Assembly: GCA_029624735.1 (NCBI GenBank)
Contig: JARSSM010000022.1
Location: 124,001 to 188,000, forward strand
Length of the DNA stretch: 64,000 bases
Origin: Defluviicoccus sp.
GTDB lineage: Bacteria > Pseudomonadota > Alphaproteobacteria > Rhodospirillales > Defluviicoccaceae
Direction of reading: 5' to 3'
The stretch's first letter is position 1, and each line of letters begins with the position of its first letter. Position numbers and translations under genes: made by a program. The notes below the pieces were generated by a model, which was not told the origin of the DNA, ran no database searches, and was given only the letters and a program-made list of their open reading frames with translations. Below, one piece after another: positions 1-8,549 of the stretch.

Positions 1-43
1 GGATGAGTTGGCGGTTCAACGGGCGCAGAAGTCCGAGCACTGA
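1..43 (+). CDS. possible 3' end of a truncated gene
   Basis: One plus-strand frame is open from the window edge and ends at a TGA at 41-43, giving the C-terminal residues DELAVQRAQKSEH. It would be convergent with the CheW-like gene that follows. Thirteen codons are too few to identify a family or exclude chance, so this is only a marker for the window edge. Confidence 0.2.
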   Translation, partial: DELAVQRAQKSEH

Positions 44-93
44 GCGCCGCCTTCACGTTGGGCGGCACAGGCGGTGTGAAAATCCGGTGCGGT

Positions 94-588
94 TCAGTTC
101 AGCGTCAACAGCCGTTGCACGTCGAGTGTGACCAGCAGCCCGTCGTCCTGGCGGTAGATGCCGGTCGCAACCTCGGCCCACGCCGCGGAGAGGCTTGACG
201 GCTTCTCCTGGAAGCGGCTGGCCGGCAGCGACAGGACATCACCGACACGATCGACGAGCAGCGCATAGAGTTCGCCCTGGTTTTCGACCGTGACCCCCAT
301 GCGGCGCTCGCCGCTTTCGCCGGCCGGCAACCCCAGCCGGGCACGCACATCAACGACGGTCACGATCTTGCCCCGCACATTGATCGAGCCGCGCACCGCC
401 GGGTGGGCCAGCGGGATCGGCGCGATACGATCGGGCAAGAGAATATCTTGAACCACGAGCACCGGCACGCCGAAAGCCTGGCCGGCGATCATGAACGTCA
501 CGAAGGTCGCGGCTCCCGCCACGCCTGTTCCCCCGCCGCTGCCGGCCTGCTCGCAGCCAGTGTGCCCGTCGACCCTGCTCGCCTGCAT
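94..588 (-). CDS. cheW: CheW-like chemotaxis coupling protein
   Basis: This 164-residue protein is a single CheW domain (about residues 27-160) after a Gly/Ala-rich N-terminal tail. Visible CheW features are the FMIAGQAFGVPV opening strand, the IRG-type turn VRGSINVRGKIVTVVDVRARLG and a later strand YALLVDRVGDVLSLP. CheW proteins bridge chemoreceptors to the CheA kinase in the cytoplasm. No cheA, cheY or receptor gene lies beside it, although the motAB stator genes are about 3 kb away. The family is clear; whether it is the main CheW or an auxiliary coupling protein cannot be told from the window. Confidence 0.85.
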   Translation of the reverse strand: MQASRVDGHTGCEQAGSGGGTGVAGAATFVTFMIAGQAFGVPVLVVQDILLPDRIAPIPLAHPAVRGSINVRGKIVTVVDVRARLGLPAGESGERRMGVTVENQGELYALLVDRVGDVLSLPASRFQEKPSSLSAAWAEVATGIYRQDDGLLVTLDVQRLLTLN

Positions 589-682
589 TCCTGCCTCCGT
601 TGCGCCTGCGCGAAGCTCAGCTTGGTGGCGGCGAGGCTACCGCACGGGGAATGGAGGAACCGTTAACCAGGTCCACCATGGC

Positions 683-750
683 GGACGCCGAGCAACGGTG
701 GACGCCGAGCAACGGTGGACGCTGGACAACGGTGGACGCCGGGCAACCGG
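683..750. repeat. 17-bp tandem repeat, four units
   Basis: Four consecutive 17-bp units (683-699, 700-716, 717-733, 734-750) follow the pattern GGACGCCGAGCAACGGT. The first two are identical; the third and fourth carry substitutions. The array lies between the divergent cheW-like and pirin genes, ending 69 bp before the chosen pirin start. Its position allows an effect on the pirin 5' region, but nothing in the sequence shows one. Confidence 0.85.
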
Positions 751-819
751 GACGCCACATCTCCAAGATGTGCGAACGACGCGCCGCCGGCTTGTTTGGC
801 GCCGACACGGGAAGGTGAA

Positions 820-1734
820 ATGGCAGCCACCGATGCGACGGACAAAGCAACCCTCCCTGGCGATGCGCAGGCGATCAAGACGGTCATCCGCCCGCGGCCC
901 AGCGACTTGGGCGGCCTCGTGGTCCGCCGCGCCCTGCCCAACCGCGCGCTGAAGGCGGTTGGCCCGTTCATTTTTCTCGATGAGATGGGGCCGGTGGCGT
1001 TTCCGCCTGGCCAAGGCATCGACGTCCGCCCGCATCCGCACATTGGCCTGTCGACGCTGACCTGGCTGATCGCGGGCGAGATCCTCCACCGCGACAGCTT
1101 GGGCTCGGTCGAGCGCATCCGTCCCGGCGCGGTCAACTGGATGACGGCCGGCGCCGGCGTCGCCCATTCCGAGCGCACGCCGCCAGACGTGCGCGCCGCC
1201 GGTTCCACCCTGCACGGCATCCAGATGTGGCTGGCGCTTCCCCGCCCGCACGAGGAAGTACCGGCGTCGTTCCAGCACGTCCCCGCCCACGACCTGCCGG
1301 CATGGAGCCGGGGCGGTTGTCGAGTCGTGCTGATCGCCGGCACCGGCTGGGGCGAGCGCTCGCCGGTCCGCGTCTACTCCCCGACGCTGTGCGCCGATGC
1401 GACGCTTGAAGCCGGCGCCACGCTCACGATCGAGGCCGAGCACGAAGACCGCGCGCTCTACCCCGTCGCCGGCACGGTCACGATCGCCGGCACCCGCTTC
1501 GGCACCGGCCAGTTGATCGCCCTGCAGGCGGGCGTGCTGCTCGAGCTCCAAGCCGAGAGCGAGGCACGGGTCATCGTTATTGGCGGCGCGCCGCTCGACG
1601 GGCCGCGGCACCTTTGGTGGAATTTCGTCTCCAGCCGTTTGGAACGGATCGAACAGGCGAAGGCCGATTGGGCCGCCGGCCGCTTCGCCAAGGTCGCCGG
1701 CGATGACGCCTTCATCCCGCTGCCGGAGGCTTGA
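820..1734 (+). CDS. pirin family protein
   Basis: The 304-residue product is a bicupin pirin. The N-terminal cupin carries the metal-binding set: H72 and H74 in VRPHPHIGLSTL, then H116 and E118 in GAGVAHSERTP. Pirins bind one metal ion; bacterial members act as quercetinase-like dioxygenases or metabolic regulators, and the sequence does not decide which. The open frame extends upstream to 715, but ATG 820 has a good ribosome-binding site (GGAAGGTG just upstream) and the extra residues would be encoded in the tandem-repeat array, so 820 is preferred. It is a single gene divergent from the cheW-like gene. Confidence 0.88.
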   Translation: MAATDATDKATLPGDAQAIKTVIRPRPSDLGGLVVRRALPNRALKAVGPFIFLDEMGPVAFPPGQGIDVRPHPHIGLSTLTWLIAGEILHRDSLGSVERIRPGAVNWMTAGAGVAHSERTPPDVRAAGSTLHGIQMWLALPRPHEEVPASFQHVPAHDLPAWSRGGCRVVLIAGTGWGERSPVRVYSPTLCADATLEAGATLTIEAEHEDRALYPVAGTVTIAGTRFGTGQLIALQAGVLLELQAESEARVIVIGGAPLDGPRHLWWNFVSSRLERIEQAKADWAAGRFAKVAGDDAFIPLPEA

Positions 1735-1761
1735 GCCTGATGCCCCGTACGGGCTGCGCCT

Positions 1762-2613
1762 TCAGGCGAGCAGCCACGAGCGGACGGCCTCGATCTGCAG
1801 GCTGTCCATCAACATCGGCGCGTGGCCGATGCCGGGAAACTCGATCAGTTCGGCTTCGGGTCCGCGGGTCAGCATCTCCTCCGCCGTCTCTTTGAGCAGG
1901 AGGTCCGACTCGGCACCGCGCAGGACCAGGACCGGGCAACCGACCCGCTCCCAGACCGACCAGAGATCGAAATCGGCCTGTTCGCCCTCACGCAGCGGGT
2001 GCGCGAGCTTGGGGTCGTAGTTCAGCTGCCACGTTGACGTCGCTGCATCGAAGCGGCTGCCGTGTTCGGCGAGCCGTCGCCACTGCGCGTCCGTCAGCGG
2101 CCCCGAGGGGCCAAGGGCAACCCGCAAGTGCGCTTCCAGCGCTTCGATGCTGGCAAAGGCGTGCGCGCTGCCGACCTCGCCGCTGATCCGCTGCACGCCG
2201 GCCTTCGGAATAAAGGCGCCAATGTCATTGAGAACCAGCCTGCGGATCGGCGTGTTCGGTTGTGCCGCCAGCATCATGCCAAGGACTCCACCGAGCGAAG
2301 TGCCAATCACGTCGACCGCATCGACGCCCAAGCGCGCAATCAACGCCGCGAGGTCACTCAAGTAGCGCGTGAAACCGTACTCCGAGGACTGCGCGAGCCA
2401 GTGGCTGCGGCCGGCGCCGGGCAGATCCGGGCAGGCCACGCGGAAGTCGCTCTCAAGCGCTTGGGCGATCCAGTCGAAATCGCGGCCGCTGCGGGTCAAG
2501 CCGTGCACACAGACGACGACCCGCTCGTTCGCACCGGCACCCCACTCCGTGTAGGCGACGAGGTGGAAGCCATGCGTGCCCAGACCGAGGAAGCTGCGCT
2601 CCATCATCGACAT
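1762..2613 (-). CDS. alpha/beta hydrolase
   Basis: This 283-residue protein has an alpha/beta-hydrolase fold: an oxyanion-hole region VCVHGLTRSG (about 34-43), the nucleophile elbow GTSLGG with Ser106, a likely acid Asp near 237 in GAESDLL, and the catalytic His near 264 in GIGHAPM. There is no signal peptide, so it is probably cytoplasmic. The substrate is unknown; the closest general match is to esterases and C-C bond hydrolases of the MhpC/BioH type. ATG 2613 has an AAGGA ribosome-binding site. Its upstream region contains a 121-bp structured repeat. Confidence 0.85.
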   Translation of the reverse strand: MSMMERSFLGLGTHGFHLVAYTEWGAGANERVVVCVHGLTRSGRDFDWIAQALESDFRVACPDLPGAGRSHWLAQSSEYGFTRYLSDLAALIARLGVDAVDVIGTSLGGVLGMMLAAQPNTPIRRLVLNDIGAFIPKAGVQRISGEVGSAHAFASIEALEAHLRVALGPSGPLTDAQWRRLAEHGSRFDAATSTWQLNYDPKLAHPLREGEQADFDLWSVWERVGCPVLVLRGAESDLLLKETAEEMLTRGPEAELIEFPGIGHAPMLMDSLQIEAVRSWLLA

Positions 2614-2673
2614 GCGCTCAGGTCCTTCGTTCGAGCCGCCGCTGCCGTTAGAGCCCCCGCCGTGGCCAGCGCG

Positions 2674-2794
2674 CTAGTGCACTGGCACAAACAGAGCGTA
2701 CATCCTGTTTGTGCCGAAAGTGCGCGCGATTCAATATGTTGTGCAGCGACAACCTTGCTCGGGCGTGAATCACCCGATTGGGTCGCTGCACTAG
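2674..2794. repeat. 121-bp structured palindromic repeat, copy A
   Basis: The element is bounded by an 8-bp inverted repeat, CTAGTGCA (2674-2681) and TGCACTAG (2787-2794). Inside are a 10-bp dyad GCACAAACAG / CTGTTTGTGC (2685-2694 and 2705-2714) and a nested stem: CAGCGAC (2744-2750) with GTCGCTG (2782-2788), and TCGGG (2759-2763) with CCCGA (2773-2777). A related copy with the same hairpins lies near 31219-31327. The TAG stop codon of the flavin reductase gene is formed inside the right end of the element, so it abuts coding sequence. No coding potential is seen. Confidence 0.75.
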
Positions 2795-3276
2795 AGCTCG
2801 CCGCCGATGCGCCGGTAGCGGCCGGTGAAGCGCAACAACGGCAATCCGTCATCGGCGTATGCCATCTGATCGACGCGGCCGACCACGATCAGGTGGTCAC
2901 CGCCCTCGTAGGTCTCGACCCGGCTGCATTCGAGCGTGGCGAGGCAGCCTTCGAGGATGCGGCAGCCGTTGCCGCCGACCGTAAAGGCGACATCCGCGAA
3001 CTTGTCGTGCTCCTTACGCGCGAACACGTCCGAGAGGTGCAATTGCTGTTCGGAAAGGACGTTGACGGTGAATGCGGCGCCGCGGGCGCAGGCCTCCAGT
3101 CCCGACGTCTTCTTGCCGATGCAGAACAGCACCAGCGGCGGATCAAGCGACAGCGAACAGAAGGAGCTGATCGTGACGCCATAGGCCCGGCCGCCAGGAT
3201 CAGTCGCCGTTACGACGCAGACACCGGAGGCGAAACGGCTGAGGGCCAGGCGGAAGTCGTTTCGAGTCTCAGTCAT
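2791..3276 (-). CDS. flavin reductase family protein
   Basis: The 161-residue product is a flavin reductase-like domain protein (HpaC/RutF type): it opens with FRLALSRFASGVCVVTA, has the flavin-site segment YGVTISSFCSLSLDPPLVLFC and ends with the GDHLIVVGRVDQ and LLRFTGRYRRI strands. Such enzymes reduce FMN or FAD with NAD(P)H and pass it to a partner monooxygenase. No partner is adjacent. ATG 3276 is chosen over the upstream GTG 3285 because GGAG lies 8 bases before it. The stop codon is made by the terminal inverted repeat of the downstream 121-bp element. Confidence 0.87.
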   Translation of the reverse strand: MTETRNDFRLALSRFASGVCVVTATDPGGRAYGVTISSFCSLSLDPPLVLFCIGKKTSGLEACARGAAFTVNVLSEQQLHLSDVFARKEHDKFADVAFTVGGNGCRILEGCLATLECSRVETYEGGDHLIVVGRVDQMAYADDGLPLLRFTGRYRRIGGEL

Positions 3277-3337
3277 GTCAGGCACTCCGGGAGCGGGCGG
3301 GCGACGCAGGCGCTCATTTGGATTTCGTTCATTCTTG

Positions 3338-3352
3338 TTAACAACTCGTTAT
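3338..3352. promoter_or_regulatory. CtrA-like site upstream of motA
   Basis: TTAA at 3338-3341, seven bases, then TTAT at 3349-3352 differs at one position from the TTAA-N7-TTAA consensus of the alphaproteobacterial regulator CtrA. It lies about 113 bp before the motA start in an AT-rich stretch. CtrA controls motility in many Rhodospirillales, so the position makes sense, but this is one match read by eye. Confidence 0.35.
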
Positions 3353-3464
3353 AGTTGCGTTGGCGCGACTTAAGTGCTACTTTATGCTGCATCACGCACT
3401 CGCCCTCAAGGCGAGTACCTAAGAGAGGCTATCTCGTTCCGTCAAGGGAGACGAAGTTCCGACC

Positions 3465-4322
3465 ATGCTGTTTGCAGTCGGCATGTTGGTCGTTCTCGGC
3501 AGCGTCGTCGGCGGCTACCTTGCTGCTGGCGGCCATCTGGGCGTCCTGTTCCAGCCGTTCGAGTTCATCATCATCTTCGGCTCCGCCATCGGTGCGTTCA
3601 TCGTCGGCAACCCGATGGAGGTGCTGGTCGGCACCGCGAAATCGTTCGGCAAGCTGCTCACCGGTTCCAAGCACGGCAAGGCCAGCTACGTCGAGCTGTT
3701 GAGCGTGCTCTACTCGGTTTTCAAGATCGCCCGCAGCAAAGGTGATCTGGCGCTTGAAAGCCATGTCGACCGGCCAGGCGAGAGTCCCGTCTTTCAGAAG
3801 TACCCTGGCTTCCTCAAAAACCATCACGCGGTCGAGTTCCTGTGCGACTACCTGCGCCTGCTGACTTTGGGTTCGAGCAAGTCGCACGAACTGGAGGCGG
3901 TGATGGACGTCGAACTCGATTCCCATCGCCATGGCCACCACGCGATCGCTGGCGCCCTGCAGAACGTGGCCGATGGCCTGCCGGCGCTCGGCATCGTCGC
4001 CGCCGTGCTGGGCGTCATCCACACCATGGGGGCGATCACCGAGCCGCCGGAGGTCCTGGGACACCTCATCGGCGCGGCTCTGGTGGGAACGTTCACCGGC
4101 GTCCTTGCGGCCTATGGCGTCGTCTCCCCGATCGCGCGCTCCCTTGAAGCGAAGTTCGAGGAGGAAACGCATTTCCTGGAGTGCATCAAGATCGGCCTGG
4201 TCGCGCATACGCAAGGCTACGCACCGCAGGTTTCGATAGAACTGGCGCGCAAGACGCTGCACGGCAAGCTGCGGCCGAGCTTCGCCGAGATGGACCAGGC
4301 AATCCAGAACATTCAGGTGTAG
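3465..4322 (+). CDS. motA: flagellar motor stator protein MotA
   Basis: MotA, 285 residues, is the four-helix inner-membrane subunit of the proton-driven flagellar stator. Two helices are at the N-terminus (about 3-22 and 30-50), followed by a large cytoplasmic loop with charged residues, then two helices around 175-195 (DGLPALGIVAAVLGV) and 205-225 (VGTFTGVLAAYGVV). The prolines and glycines typical of the pore helices are present. The length is normal. motB starts 25 bp downstream, so the two are co-transcribed. A CtrA-like site lies upstream. Confidence 0.95.
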   Translation: MLFAVGMLVVLGSVVGGYLAAGGHLGVLFQPFEFIIIFGSAIGAFIVGNPMEVLVGTAKSFGKLLTGSKHGKASYVELLSVLYSVFKIARSKGDLALESHVDRPGESPVFQKYPGFLKNHHAVEFLCDYLRLLTLGSSKSHELEAVMDVELDSHRHGHHAIAGALQNVADGLPALGIVAAVLGVIHTMGAITEPPEVLGHLIGAALVGTFTGVLAAYGVVSPIARSLEAKFEEETHFLECIKIGLVAHTQGYAPQVSIELARKTLHGKLRPSFAEMDQAIQNIQV

Positions 4323-4347
4323 GCACGGTTTTCGGGCGACGCGGGCT

Positions 4348-5307
4348 ATGGTCATCATCAAGCGCATCAAGAAGGGCGGACACGCCGCACACGGCGGCGC
4401 GTGGAAGGTCGCTTACGCCGACTTCGTCACCGCGATGATGGCGTTCTTTCTGCTGCTGTGGCTCCTGAACGCGGTTTCGCAAGAGCAGCTCGAAGGTATC
4501 TCCGACTATTTCGCGCCGATCTCGACGCAGAAATCGACCAGCGGCGGCGGCGGCCTGCTGCAGGGCCGCACGGTCGACGCCAAGGGCGTGTTCAACGCCG
4601 TCGAAAAGCGCCACCACACCTTCGCCCAGTTCGATCAGCCGGACAGTGACGAGGAAAACGAGGTGCGCGGTTCGGAGCGCGGCGACCAGCCGGCCCCGCG
4701 TGGCGCCCGCTCCAGCGCCGGCAAGAAGGATGTTCCGCCGGAAGCCAAGGCAGACGAGGACCCAGCCGCGGCAGAAGCTGCCAACGCCGCGGCTCTTGCC
4801 CGGGCCGACGCCGAAAAGCGCGAGAAGGCCCAGTTCGAAGGGGCGGAAAGCTCGATCCGCCAGGCGATCGAGGCCAACCCGGAGCTGAAGCGGCTTGTCA
4901 ACAGCCTCCTGATCGATGAGACGCCGGAAGGCTTGCGGATCCAGATCATCGACCAGGAGGGTTTGGCGATGTTCCCGCGCGGCTCTTCGGTCATGCATGT
5001 CCACACCGAACGGCTGCTGGAGCTGGTCGCCAAGGTCATCATGCAGATGCCGCAGCCGGTGGAGATCGCAGGCCATACGGATGCGACGCCGTTCGCTGGT
5101 TCCAGCGGCTACACCAACTGGGAGCTTTCGGCCGATCGAGCCAATGCGGCGCGGCGCGCGCTCATGCAACTGGGCGTCGGCGAGGCACGATTCTCCCGCA
5201 TTGTCGGCATGGCGGCGACCGATCCCCTGTTCCCGCAGGACCCGAAAGCGCCCGGCAACCGCCGCCTCTCGGTGCTCTTGTTGCGCACGGCACCGCCCGC
5301 CGCATGA
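4348..5307 (+). CDS. motB: flagellar motor stator protein MotB
   Basis: MotB, 319 residues, anchors the stator to peptidoglycan. The N-terminal helix YADFVTAMMAFFLLLWLL contains the proton-binding aspartate at position 25. A Lys/Glu/Ala-rich linker (about 85-185) follows, then an OmpA-type peptidoglycan-binding domain at about 190-310, with IAGHTDATPF and a LSADRANAARRAL helix. It lies directly behind motA. Confidence 0.95.
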   Translation: MVIIKRIKKGGHAAHGGAWKVAYADFVTAMMAFFLLLWLLNAVSQEQLEGISDYFAPISTQKSTSGGGGLLQGRTVDAKGVFNAVEKRHHTFAQFDQPDSDEENEVRGSERGDQPAPRGARSSAGKKDVPPEAKADEDPAAAEAANAAALARADAEKREKAQFEGAESSIRQAIEANPELKRLVNSLLIDETPEGLRIQIIDQEGLAMFPRGSSVMHVHTERLLELVAKVIMQMPQPVEIAGHTDATPFAGSSGYTNWELSADRANAARRALMQLGVGEARFSRIVGMAATDPLFPQDPKAPGNRRLSVLLLRTAPPAA

Positions 5308-5418
5308 GCCGTGCCGCCGCCGGCGGCGGCGCTGGCCCACCCTCAAGCGGGCGTTTTCACGCTCAGGAAACGATGGTAGTCTCCCCTTGACCAAGGGCGT
5401 ATCCGAAGGGCTCGGAAC

Positions 5419-6180
5419 GTGAAGCATCAGGCGATGCCGCATGTGCGCTATTTCTTCGCAACGGCGCCCTTGCCGTGCCCTTACCTTGCCGGCCGCACCG
5501 AACGGCGGCTGGTGACCGAACTGTCAGGCCGCCAGGCGGGCGTTATTCACGATGTCTTGTCGCAGGCCGGCTTCCGCCGCAGCCATGGCCTTGCCTACAT
5601 CCCGATCTGCCGTGATTGCTCGGCATGCGCCGCGGTCCGGGTCTGCGTGCCGGACTTCGTCGCCAAGCGCGCCCATCGCCGCATCTTGCAGCGCAACGCG
5701 GAGCTGGTCGCAACGAACACGCCACCGATCGCCACATCCGAGCATTTCGTGCTGTTCCGCGAGTACGAACGCGACCGCCACGGCGACGGCGAAATGGCAC
5801 GGATGACCTTCTACGACTACCAGGCGCTGATCGAGGAAACGCCGGTCGATACCTACCTGCTCGAGATTCGGACCCCGGCGGGGCATCTGGTCGGCGTCTG
5901 CCTGACCGACCGGATGAGCGACGGGCTGTCGGCCGTTTACAGCTTCTTCGACCCGCGGCTGGCGCGCCGCAGTCTCGGTTCCTTCATCATCCTCACCCTC
6001 ATCGAGCAGGCGCGCCGCGCCGGTCTGCCGCACGTCTACTTGGGCTTCTGGATCGCCGAGTGCCAGAAGATGGCCTACAAGGCCCGGTTCCAACCGCTGG
6101 AAGCGTACACGCCGGACGGTTGGCAGCCGCTCGACCCCACCGATTCGGAGACCATGCGCCACTTCGCCTCGCACGCGTGA
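5419..6180 (+). CDS. bpt: aspartate/glutamate leucyltransferase (N-degron pathway)
   Basis: This 253-residue protein belongs to the Ate/Bpt family, which adds leucine (bacteria) or arginine (eukaryotes) to N-terminal acidic residues and marks proteins for ClpAP degradation. The N-terminal domain has the cysteine cluster CRDCSACAAVRV and the PCPYLAGR segment; the C-terminal GNAT-like domain has TDRMSDGLSAVYSFFDP and YLGFWI. The GTG at 5419 is used; ATG 5434 would shorten it by five residues. It is convergent with parC. Confidence 0.92.
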   Translation: MKHQAMPHVRYFFATAPLPCPYLAGRTERRLVTELSGRQAGVIHDVLSQAGFRRSHGLAYIPICRDCSACAAVRVCVPDFVAKRAHRRILQRNAELVATNTPPIATSEHFVLFREYERDRHGDGEMARMTFYDYQALIEETPVDTYLLEIRTPAGHLVGVCLTDRMSDGLSAVYSFFDPRLARRSLGSFIILTLIEQARRAGLPHVYLGFWIAECQKMAYKARFQPLEAYTPDGWQPLDPTDSETMRHFASHA

Positions 6181-6204
6181 CGTGCGGGCAGATAAGGCCG
6201 GCAA

Positions 6205-6263
6205 CGCCGCAGGCGCGTCAGAACCCCGGCACCGCCGCAGGCGTGTCAGAACCAAGGTGCCGC
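6205..6263. repeat. imperfect tandem duplication spanning the parC stop
   Basis: Two adjacent units of about 28 bp share the core GCCGCAGGCGYGTCAGAACC, where Y is C in the first and T in the second. The parC stop codon (minus strand) falls in the second unit. The parC C-terminus still reads like the family, so the duplication lies mainly in the 3' intergenic sequence. Confidence 0.6.
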
Positions 6264-8480
6264 CGGCAAACCCTTCGGTGCCGGATGCCCGCCCTGGCCA
6301 CGCCGGCCGAGGCAGCCGCGCAGGAGGCGCCCTGAGCGCAGTGGCAGCCCCTCCGCGTAGGTGAAAGTCCGGATGTCGGCCAGTGTCGCGTCCCGGTAGC
6401 GCTGCAGAATGACACCTTTGCCGCGGTTCAACACCGGCATTTCGGCCAGCGGGAACAGCAGCAGGCGGCGGTTGCTGCCGATCACGGCGACGGTATCGTC
6501 GCTGGGCGCAATGAGCGTGCACTTGAACAGACGGTCGGTCTCGTTATCGAGCGTCAGCACCGCCTTGCCGGCCCGCGTCTGGCCAATCAGCGACGCCATT
6601 TCGGCCACGAACCCACGGCCCTGCGCCGATGCCAGCAGCAGGCGGCTTTCGGGTTCGCTGACGAACACCGCAATCACGTCGTGATCGTCGGCAAGATCGA
6701 TCATCAACCTGAGCGGCCGGCCGAAGCCACGGTCGCGCGGCAGGCGATCGACGGGGAGCGTGTAGAAGCGCCCGTTCGAGCCGGCGATCAGCAGGCGGTC
6801 ATCGCGGCGCGCGTTCAGCACCAGGCGCGGGCCGTCGCCCTCCTTGTAGCGGATGTCGTCGGGACTGACCGCGCTCCCCTCGATCACCCGCAGCCAGCCG
6901 CGTTCGGAACAGACAACGGTGCAGGGCCTCGCGTCCACCCGCACGACGTCGGTCGCGGCCGCGCTGAGTGCGCTCTCAGGTGTGAGGCCGATCGTGGTTC
7001 GCCGGGCTCCGTTCGGAGCGTCGCCGGCGAAGCGGGCCGCGGTCTGCGTGAGTTCGTCCTCAATCGTTGCCCAGGCGCGGCTGTCGTCGGCCAGCAGCGC
7101 CATGAGATCGGCGCGGGTGGCTTTAAGCGTCCGCCGCTCCGCCTTCAGCTCGATCTCGTTCAGCCGCCGCAGCTGCCGCAGCCGCATGTTGAGGATTGCC
7201 TCAGCCTGGGCGTCGTTGATCCCGAAGTGCGCCATCAGGGCCGCCTTCGGCTCGTCCTCCTCGCGGATGATGCGGATCACGGTGTCGAGATCGGCCAGCG
7301 CCAGCAACAGCCCGACCACGATCTCCAACCGCGCCTCTGTCTGCTTGAGCCGGAAGCGGGTGCGCCGGCGCAAGACCTCGAAACGGTGGTCGAGGAAGAT
7401 GCGCAAGAGCTCGCGCAAACCGGAAAGCCGCGGCGTCCGGCCGTCGACCAGCACGTTCATGTTGAGGCCGATGCGCACTTCGAGATCGGTCAAGCGAAGC
7501 AGCTCCGCCATCACCGGCCCCGGTTCGCCCTTGCGATCCTTGAGCACGACGACGAGGCGAACGCTGTCGGTCGATTGGTCGCGGATGTCGGCAATGGCGG
7601 CGAGCCGCTCGGCCCCGGTCACCAGAGCGGCGATCTGCTCGATCAGCCGGCTCTTCTGGACCTGATAGGGAATCTCGGTGATGACGATCCGGTTCTCGCC
7701 GCCGTCGCGTTCGTGGTGCCAGCGAGCGCTCAAGCGCAGGTTGCCGCGGCCCGTGGCGTACGCGTCCCGGATCACTTCGTACGGCTCGGCGACGATGCCG
7801 CCGGTGGGGAAATCAGGCCCCGGCACGAACGCGAGCAGATCCTCGACGGACGCTTCGGGATGGTGGATCAGATGTTTAAGCGCCAGGCACAGCTCGCCGA
7901 CGTTATGCGGCGGGATGCTGGTTGCCATGCCGACGGCGATGCCGGTCGCGCCATTCGCAAGGAGGTTGGGAAAGGCCGCCGGCAGGACGACCGGCTCTTC
8001 CTCCTCACCGTCGTAGGTGGGGCGGAAGTCGACCGTCTCCTCGTCGATGCCATCCAGCATCGCCTCCGCCACGGCCGTCAGCCGGGCTTCGGTGTAGCGC
8101 ATGGCGGCGGCGCCATCGCCATCGATGTTGCCGAAGTTGCCGTGTCCGTCGACCAGCGGGTAGCGCAGTGCGAAATCCTGCGCCAGGCGCACCATCGCAT
8201 CGTAGACCGCCACATCGCCGTGCGGATGGTATTTGCCGATGACATCGCCGACTACGCGGGCGCACTTCTTGAACCCGGCGGCGGGATCGAGCTTGAGCTG
8301 GCGCATCGCATAGAGCAGCCGCCGGTGCACCGGCTTCAAGCCGTCGCGCGCATCCGGCAGCGAGCGGGCGACGATGGTCGACAGCGCGTAGGTGAGGTAG
8401 CGCTCCGACAGCGCACTCGCGAGCGGGACATCACGGATGCCGGCAGCGGTTTCGGGATCGCCTGAATGACTTCCACTCAT
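6246..8480 (-). CDS. parC: DNA topoisomerase IV subunit A
   Basis: ParC, 744 residues, is the cleavage-religation subunit of topoisomerase IV, which decatenates chromosomes with ParE. The catalytic tyrosine is Y129 in [11 protein letters not shown]. The quinolone region reads [12 protein letters not shown] (about 85-96), with valine where E. coli ParC has Ser80 and aspartate in place of Glu84. The GyrA-like C-terminal beta-pinwheel lacks a GyrA-box, which favours ParC over GyrA. ATG 8480 is preferred over the in-frame TTG 8492. recO lies upstream on the same strand. Confidence 0.94.
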   Translation of the reverse strand: MSGSHSGDPETAAGIRDVPLASALSERYLTYALSTIVARSLPDARDGLKPVHRRLLYAMRQLKLDPAAGFKKCARVVGDVIGKYHPHGDVAVYDAMVRLAQDFALRYPLVDGHGNFGNIDGDGAAAMRYTEARLTAVAEAMLDGIDEETVDFRPTYDGEEEEPVVLPAAFPNLLANGATGIAVGMATSIPPHNVGELCLALKHLIHHPEASVEDLLAFVPGPDFPTGGIVAEPYEVIRDAYATGRGNLRLSARWHHERDGGENRIVITEIPYQVQKSRLIEQIAALVTGAERLAAIADIRDQSTDSVRLVVVLKDRKGEPGPVMAELLRLTDLEVRIGLNMNVLVDGRTPRLSGLRELLRIFLDHRFEVLRRRTRFRLKQTEARLEIVVGLLLALADLDTVIRIIREEDEPKAALMAHFGINDAQAEAILNMRLRQLRRLNEIELKAERRTLKATRADLMALLADDSRAWATIEDELTQTAARFAGDAPNGARRTTIGLTPESALSAAATDVVRVDARPCTVVCSERGWLRVIEGSAVSPDDIRYKEGDGPRLVLNARRDDRLLIAGSNGRFYTLPVDRLPRDRGFGRPLRLMIDLADDHDVIAVFVSEPESRLLLASAQGRGFVAEMASLIGQTRAGKAVLTLDNETDRLFKCTLIAPSDDTVAVIGSNRRLLLFPLAEMPVLNRGKGVILQRYRDATLADIRTFTYAEGLPLRSGRLLRGCLGRRGQGGHPAPKGLPAAPWF

Positions 8481-8549
8481 GGGCTCGCGCAAATCGGTCT
8501 ATGCTGCCACCAGGGTTCCGCACAACGGCCGTCTTGGCAAGAGACCGCT

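Noticed and set aside
637..1611. 324-residue minus-strand ORF opposite the pirin gene
   Set aside because: It is the shadow of the pirin frame in high-GC DNA; the product is Arg/Gly/Asp-rich with no domain, while the plus frame is a clear pirin.
6246..6330. Frameshift at the parC C-terminus because of the local duplication
   Set aside because: The last residues ([17 protein letters not shown]) still match the usual end of alphaproteobacterial ParC, so the reading frame is intact.
6681..8465. 594-residue plus-strand ORF opposite parC
   Set aside because: Antisense shadow of parC, with composition (His/Arg/Asp/Gln-rich) typical of the complementary frame.
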